Of a stretch of 64,000 bases of DNA, positions 58,831 to 64,000 are shown in pieces. A program made the translations under genes and the position numbers. Positions within the stretch are counted from its first letter, which is position 1. Every line of letters begins with the position of its first letter. The notes below the pieces were generated by a model. It ran no database searches, was not told the DNA's origin, and was given only the letters and a program-made list of their open reading frames with translations. This DNA is from Hsuehochloa calcarea. Lineage: Eukaryota > Streptophyta > Magnoliopsida > Poales > Poaceae. The stretch is taken from positions 11,591,763 to 11,655,762 of the forward strand of contig CM070601.1 of assembly GCA_036346395.1 (NCBI GenBank). Direction: 5' to 3'.

Positions 58831-59324
58831 TCCAGCTTTAGTTGTAAACATAGGAAAAGGAGTGTCAACCGTATTTGTTTTAAAAAGAATTCCCGAAAAC
58901 ATGGTGAAGCTTTGGTTTCTAACGATTTATTAGGAGAAGATTCTAATAAATCCTATCTATCGGACTTCTGTCTTTATTCATTAATTTAATCTTACCACAA
59001 GTTGTTTAGCCTATATATAACCATCAGAAGGGCGCGCAGAACTAAGAAAAAATCACTCACAGATTTTCCATCTTTTCCTACTTCCATTTCTGCTTAAAGT
59101 TCTCATCTCGATCCTTACCCTTCTAGCTAGCAAGACACAAAATTCATGGAACAAATTGACTTTTCGACCACCGTATATGGAAAGAACAAAATCCATGGAT
59201 GATCTATCAACTAATTCAATTTAGGTGGTTGGAAAGTCAATTTGGTCTATGGATTTGAAGTCTTCAATAAATTGGTAGAATATTATACCCCTACGATCAC
59301 GTGAGCACTTCACTGTCTATGATG

Positions 59325-59389
59325 TGTAACTTCCGATCGATCGATCACGTGAAGTACTTCTGCATTCTTCTATTGATCGGAAGTTACAC
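59325..59389. repeat. Inverted repeat with 15-bp arms
   Basis: GTGTAACTTCCGATC and its complement GATCGGAAGTTACAC flank ~33 bases that include CACGTGAAG. It lies inside the right part of the CACTA element. Function unknown. Confidence 0.7.
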
Positions 59390-59831
59390 GTCAAGACAAT
59401 AAAGTTACATTATATGATACGAAACAAGGTGCCTACCGGATTACACATCTTCTGCTTTCTTCTGTTGGGGGATATCAGCTTCAATTCGACCACTTTAAAA
59501 GATCAATCTGGCCTGATCGGGAGTGGTTGGAATCGGCTAATCAGTTGTTTCTAATTACAAATGGTTCCAATAAATAACTGTATGTGAATTTAGTAGTATC
59601 ACAGACCGTTCTTGTTCAGAACTGTCCGTGATACTTCACAAACGGGTTTCAATACGAACCGTCTATGATATTATTTATTCACAGATAGTTTTTAGCGTAG
59701 TTAGTAACACAGACGATCGTTAAACCAAAACCGCCTATGATTGTATTTAATACAAATAATTTTGGTCAACCGTTTGTGATAAAGCGTCTAGTATTAGCAT
59801 TTTTGTAGTAGTGGTTGTAGTAGGATTTTTG

Positions 59832-59928
59832 CATGCACCAAATCAATTTACCCAAAGCTTAAGCTAACAAGGAAATATAGGTAATATACTTCGGAACATG
59901 GATATGCTGCGATCAATATGTAAGTTGT
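59832..59928 (+). repeat. Copy of the CACTA left flank just right of the element
   Basis: GCACCAAATCAATTTACCC through CAATATGTAAGTT matches 52440-52533 with about 10% change. GTAGTAGGATTTTTGCAT occurs before and after it. The insertion site was therefore a tandem ~112-bp repeat before the CACTA element landed. Confidence 0.8.
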
Positions 59929-59929
59929 A

Positions 59930-61355
59930 GTAGGATTTTTGCATGATTCCTATGGGGATTGTATAGTTCTATATCATATTTTTGCGCTTCAAACATGTCA
60001 TAGATATGAAATCAAAATTCCATGTCTCTGATGAAAAATAGGCAATTTTTTATGTCTTGAAATAAGATATACCAAACTTACATGGTAAGTCCTGTTTGAC
60101 AATTTTTTTTATATCTGTTGTACTATTTTCCTTCTATTAATATAATGATGCTTAGTTCTCCTACGTATTCTCGTGTTACCCAATAATTGTTAGGTCGTTA
60201 CAAGGAACTTAACTATATTTCCAACCTCGTGACAAGGGCAACTCTCGTTATCATTTGCTATAGAAAAAAAACCCACTCTCCTTATGATCACTTACTAAGC
60301 TAATATGCTTTATAAGTTTTAAAACTTCATTCTTATAAAAAAGGGATTTACACTTAACAAGCAATTACGTTTGAAAACTGAAGCTCCCAATCCTCAGCAT
60401 TCAAAGGTCAATCTTGTTACGTGTTATATAAATTTATTTATGTTTCGTCATTCATTCGGAAAATATCGCAATCTACAGTGACGAGCAATGCGAGAAATGC
60501 TGGTCAAGCACGGGGCGTAAACTGAATCAAGAATGGATGGCACTGTTTTTATTACGACACTATTAGTTTAGAATAAATACAGTGCTCTTGTCAAAACATT
60601 TGCCGTCAAACTAAGAATTAGACGATAGAGCAAGCATCATTAACTGATTTTATTTGAATCAGATGAGACTGCCATCTTCTAGACTAATGGTGCATGACGT
60701 TGATTCAGTTATACAAACATAAACCAGTTAAATAGCATCCGAATTCCGAAGATGTCATGCAAAGATGATAAAATTGTTTAGGAAAGGAAGAGCCAAGGTA
60801 GCAAACATCACATGATTGAATTTCTTCAAAACCATGGTAGCCAGCGTTTACACAACTGCAAGACTAATTTTCATTGCAGATTCACATGCTACTCAATGTC
60901 AACAATACAGAAACACTAAAAACCATGCAGTAGCAGATTTATAAATGCACCCCAAAAAGATAGATAAAAAGAGGATATTTACTTATATTAATGTTTTCAA
61001 CAAATTTTCATCCATTTCTTGAACATAACTATACATTCTTCGTACTACAGAATCTAAAGAACTGGCTTTTTCGACAGGAAAACAAGAAATGGGAAAAGAA
61101 CGATAAATATAAGCTCAATTTTTTAAAAACATTTATCAACCTACTATAACACAACAACGTAAGGGCTCTCCTTTCTTTACAACTATTACGAGCTCTTTTA
61201 TATTTTTACCAAAAACAAAATCTCATTTGGTTCGCTCCCACTAAAAGGAAAAGCATATGGACATCCTAGCTTAGTCCCTGTCACTGCCCGTACCAAAAGT
61301 TACAGAAGCGTTTGGTTTGTTACTTTGTTTATGCAGCTACGTTTGGTACCAGACC
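59930..61355. other. Spacer downstream of NADH-GOGAT; no gene recognised
   Basis: AT-rich, only very short ORFs. The last few hundred bases before 61361 are probably the 3' UTR of the glutamate synthase gene. Confidence 0.5.
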
Positions 61356-61360
61356 TGTAC

Positions 61361-63205
61361 TTAGGCAGCGATGTTTTCCGTGGAATTCGTTTCATCCCTT
61401 GATAAGTACTTATCTACGGCTGCTGCAGTTTGCCGCCCCTCTGTGATGGCCCAAACAACTAGTGATTGCCCACGTCTGCAGTCTCCAGCAGCAAACACGC
61501 CTTCCACGCTTGTCGCGAAGTTTCCAAATTGAGCTTTGAAGTTCGACCGCTTGTCTTGCTCTAAACCAAGCTTCTCGGCAATGGTCTGCACAAGGGTAGG
61601 CACTATGCGTTATTTGATCCAAAGACAAATATCTCACGCACGCTAGTATCATGCTAATCCTGTAGGAGAAAGGGAGGAAAACTAACCGCTTCAGGACCAA
61701 GGAATCCCATAGCTAAGAGGACAAGATCTGCCTCGATAATTTCTTGTGATCCTTCAACCTCCTTGAATTGAAACCTTCCATCCACTTTCCCCCATTCCAC
61801 ACGTACTACCTCGAGGGCCTTCACTTTTCCATTCTCGTCTCCGATAAAACGCTTTGTGAGGACTTGGTAAGTTCTTGGATCTTTTCCAAACTTGCTAGCT
61901 GCTTCCTGGTGCCCATAGTCAACACGAAAGATCCTCGGCCACTAAAAGAAATAATATACGCACCAAAATGAGAATTTATCACAGAACATGAATGTTAATG
62001 GAAGTACAGGCAATAGTACAAGTACAACACATTGCCTACAATTCATTATCCATACATTTGTAAATTTATTCAAGCGAGTAAAGTAATAACAGACGCGAAT
62101 TTGTCATAATGAGGGTACTAACCTGTGGCCAGGGGTTGTCAGGTGTCCTCTTTCTTGGTGGTTCAGGTAGAAGTTCAAGATTTACAAGGTTGCTGCAACC
62201 ATGCCTAATGGATGTCCCAATGCAATCAGTACCTGTATCCCCGCCTCCAATTACAACCACCTTTTCCCCTTGGGCAGATATGTAGTTACCATCCTCCAAG
62301 TTGCTGTCAAGCAAGCTTTTGGTGTTGGCATGAAGAAATTCCATAGCAAAATGAATGCCTGACAATTCACGTCCAGGAATAGGGAGATCCCTGCTCAAGG
62401 ATAATACTCTAAACATCAGCATAATTTTCAAATACATAACCAACAACAGAACTATAGTGGAAGTTGTTGGTTCTAAGGATGAAGTTCGTCAGATAAGTCA
62501 AACTCCAACGTGTTGAAGTGTTTCATGGTAAATCACCTTGGCTTTGTAGCCCCACAAGCCAAAATAATTGCATCATTATCAGAATGGAGCCGCTCAATGG
62601 AGTACGAAGGATCAATTCCAACATGGGCATTCACAACAAATGTAATCCCCTCCTCAGACATTAAATCGACACGGCGTTGAACAATGCCAGATTTGTCTGC
62701 TTTCATGTTTGGAACTCCATACATCATCAGGCCTCCAATACGGTCAGCACGTTCAAACACAGTCACAAAATGACCCATTTTATTGAGCTGATCTGCAGCA
62801 GCCAAACCAGCTGGCCCACTGCCAACAATGGCAACATTCTTTCTGCAAAAATAAGCAGTTTAGATGCAACTATTATTACATGTTTTCACTCATGCAATAA
62901 CAAAGTTAAAACATGACAACAAAAGCATACCCTGTTCGCTGAAGCGGAGGCCGTGGTATCATCCATCCCTGTTCAAAGCCTTTGTCTATGATGGCACACT
63001 CTATGCTTTTTATAGATACTGGATTTTCTATAATCCCAAGTACGCATGAACCCTCACAAGGAGCAGGACAAACTCGTCCAGTGAACTCAGGGAAGTTGTT
63101 TGTCTCAAGCAGGCGATCCAAGGCTTCATGCCATCTGTTCTGATGAACTAATTCATTGAATTCAGGGATCTTGTTTCCAAGAGGACAACCAGCACCAGAA
63201 CTTTC
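61361..63205 (-). CDS. GLT1: NADH-dependent glutamate synthase, C-terminal (beta-subunit-like) part
   Basis: NADH-GOGAT makes two glutamates from glutamine and 2-oxoglutarate in plastids; this part is the FAD/NAD(P)H-binding region. Exons on the minus strand: 63205-62931, 62842-62537, 62390-62123, 61941-61687 and 61585-61361 (stop). Phases agree at each junction. Visible: a cysteine cluster for an Fe-S centre (GCPLGNKIPEFN ... CPAPCEGSCVLG); the FAD-binding glycine motif GSGPAG just after KNVAIV; the NADH-binding motif VVVIGGGDTGTDCIGTSIRH; and the final FAD contact GVFAAGDCRRGQSLVVWAI. It ends NSTENIAA. The large glutaminase/synthase part lies beyond the right edge. Ferredoxin-type GOGAT lacks this domain, hence the NADH assignment. 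The upstream exon should end in a CMDCGTPFCHQ-like motif and is not in the window. Confidence 0.95.
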
Positions 63206-63349
63206 CTGCAAATTTTTTAAATAAGATAATTACAAAAAAAGATAGCATTAAACTTTAACTTATTTTACAGATAAGAACATGAAAATGCTTAAATTTGACA
63301 GGGGCATGTGTATAAAGATATTGTATGGATCAGTTTTTGGCTCATCTAG

Positions 63350-63690
63350 CCTCTTTTTAAAATGAAATAGCAAAATTAGCCACCTTACGAACGAAATGAC
63401 AAAAATGCACTCCTACTATGCTATTTTGCCGTGGAACCAACATGTCACTCTCCTAGATCCCGGCAGGACGCTTGCCGCGCACCCAGACCACAGCTAGATG
63501 ACATGCCAGCACGGCAGACGGTCTACACACGTTCCTGCCGCGGACTGGGATCGCGGCAACCATCCTGCTGCTATCTGGGATAGGAGCATGTCAGTTCCAC
63601 GGCAAAATAGCGCGGTAGGGATACCATTTTTGTCATTTCATTCGCGAGGGTACTAATTTTGCTATTTCGTATAAAAAACGTGTCATTTCA
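63350..63690. mobile_element. Fold-back MITE in an intron of the glutamate synthase gene
   Basis: The left ~115 bp (from AAAATGAAATAGCAAAATTAG through CTATTTTGCCGTGGAAC) match the reverse complement of about 63580-63690. Long TIRs flank a short GC-rich centre. There is no coding capacity and the TSD is not resolved. Confidence 0.75.
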
Positions 63691-63714
63691 GCCAAAGACT
63701 CTTGTATGGATAAG

Positions 63715-63860
63715 TAAGAGCATGGATCCAAATCCCGGTCCGGGGCCATTTACCGGAAAATAAAATAAAACGGACGAATTTGGATTTCAAATTTTGAACT
63801 TCATCTTTCCCGGGGGCCGGTAACCGGAAAAACCGGTGGAAAAACCGGAAATTCGGAAAA
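63715..63860. repeat. CCGG-rich palindromic repeat in the same intron
   Basis: Repeated CCCGGTCCGGGG, GGTAACCGGAAAAACCGG and ACCGGTGG words. They resemble the block at 30995-31245, suggesting two members of one element family. Confidence 0.55.
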
Positions 63861-64000
63861 TATAGAAAAACGGTAATTATTAAACTGAAATTTAGAATAA
63901 TGCAAATATTAATGAGGAAGTGTTTCAAGTTGTACATAAAAAGTCCTCCTTGGTAGCTTCATTCTCTAGAGCTGGCTTCCCTTGTGGTTGGTTAATGACC

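Larger units (their letters stand above)
52534..59813. mobile_element. CACTA-type element with gene cargo and an internal tandem duplication
   Basis: It begins CACTACTATAGAAAAGG and ends CATTTTTGTAGTAGTG, the inverted CACTA terminus. GTT flanks both ends (52531-52533 and 59814-59816), a perfect 3-bp target duplication. Both subterminal regions (52550-52930 and about 59580-59800) are packed with TCACAGACGGTT / AACCGTCTGTGAT repeats in both orientations. The present length of 7,280 bp includes the second duplicated segment. No TNP2/TNP1-like transposase could be recognised, so it is non-autonomous. The main internal ORF is an F-box-type gene on the minus strand (57530-58631). Confidence 0.85.

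Noticed and set aside
63940..64000. Possible glutamate synthase exon at the right edge (minus-strand reading open)
   Set aside because: The exon immediately upstream of 63205 should encode a CMDCGTPFCHQ-like motif, which is absent here; the short open frame has no family match I can support.

Overview
The window is plant nuclear DNA, almost certainly from a grass (Poaceae). It holds intron-rich genes with canonical GT-AG splice sites, GC-rich first exons, plant-specific families and nested plant transposons (MULE, CACTA, hAT, Copia and Gypsy LTRs). I cannot name the species. Exon coordinates below were read by hand from splice sites, reading-frame continuity and remembered family motifs; no alignment was run.

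Layout. 1-3.5 kb: 5' part of a WSD1-like wax ester synthase/DGAT gene on the minus strand, with a frame slip in exon 2. 3.9-9.5 kb: a complete but decayed Mutator-like element with ~330-bp inverted ends and a perfect 9-bp target duplication; it carries a broken mudrA-type transposase and a second, converging GRF zinc-finger ORF. 10.2-17.4 kb: a nested pile of a small hAT MITE, a Copia LTR split by a solo LTR, and a decayed Ac-like hAT element split by a second solo LTR of the same family in the opposite orientation. 18.3-18.6 kb: a broken first-exon fragment of coatomer beta subunit. 20.2-26.5 kb: a complete dynamin-related protein 1 gene (16 exons, 609 aa). 27.5-32.6 kb: a complete 15-exon isopenicillin-N-synthase-like 2OG/Fe(II) oxygenase gene (356 aa). 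35.8-36.3 kb: ribosomal protein L35a/eL33. 37.8-40 kb: Gypsy-type LTR remnant. 39.2-45.2 kb: a ~3.0-kb direct tandem duplication. 46.1-46.5 kb: a one-exon gene for a small unknown plant protein. 46.9-49.5 kb: a decayed TTF/DUF4371 hAT transposase. 50.1-51.6 kb: a small long-TIR element. 52.5-59.8 kb: a 7.3-kb CACTA-type element with TSD GTT that carries an apparently intact two-exon F-box-type gene; its left end and flank form a second ~2.9-kb tandem duplication. 61.4-63.2 kb: 3' part of NADH-dependent glutamate synthase, continuing beyond the right edge.

How it fits together. The host genes (wax/TAG synthesis, membrane fission, an uncharacterised oxygenase, the ribosome, nitrogen assimilation) share no pathway and look like an ordinary syntenic gene series separated by transposons. 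The most unusual parts are the CACTA element with its gene-sized cargo and long fold-back, the two adjacent ~3-kb tandem duplications that each break inside CACTA-type sequence, and the MULE with a GRF zinc-finger partner ORF. Local clusters of single-base deletions in the duplicated copies suggest unpolished consensus, so the duplications and the WSD frameshift should be checked against reads before being interpreted.
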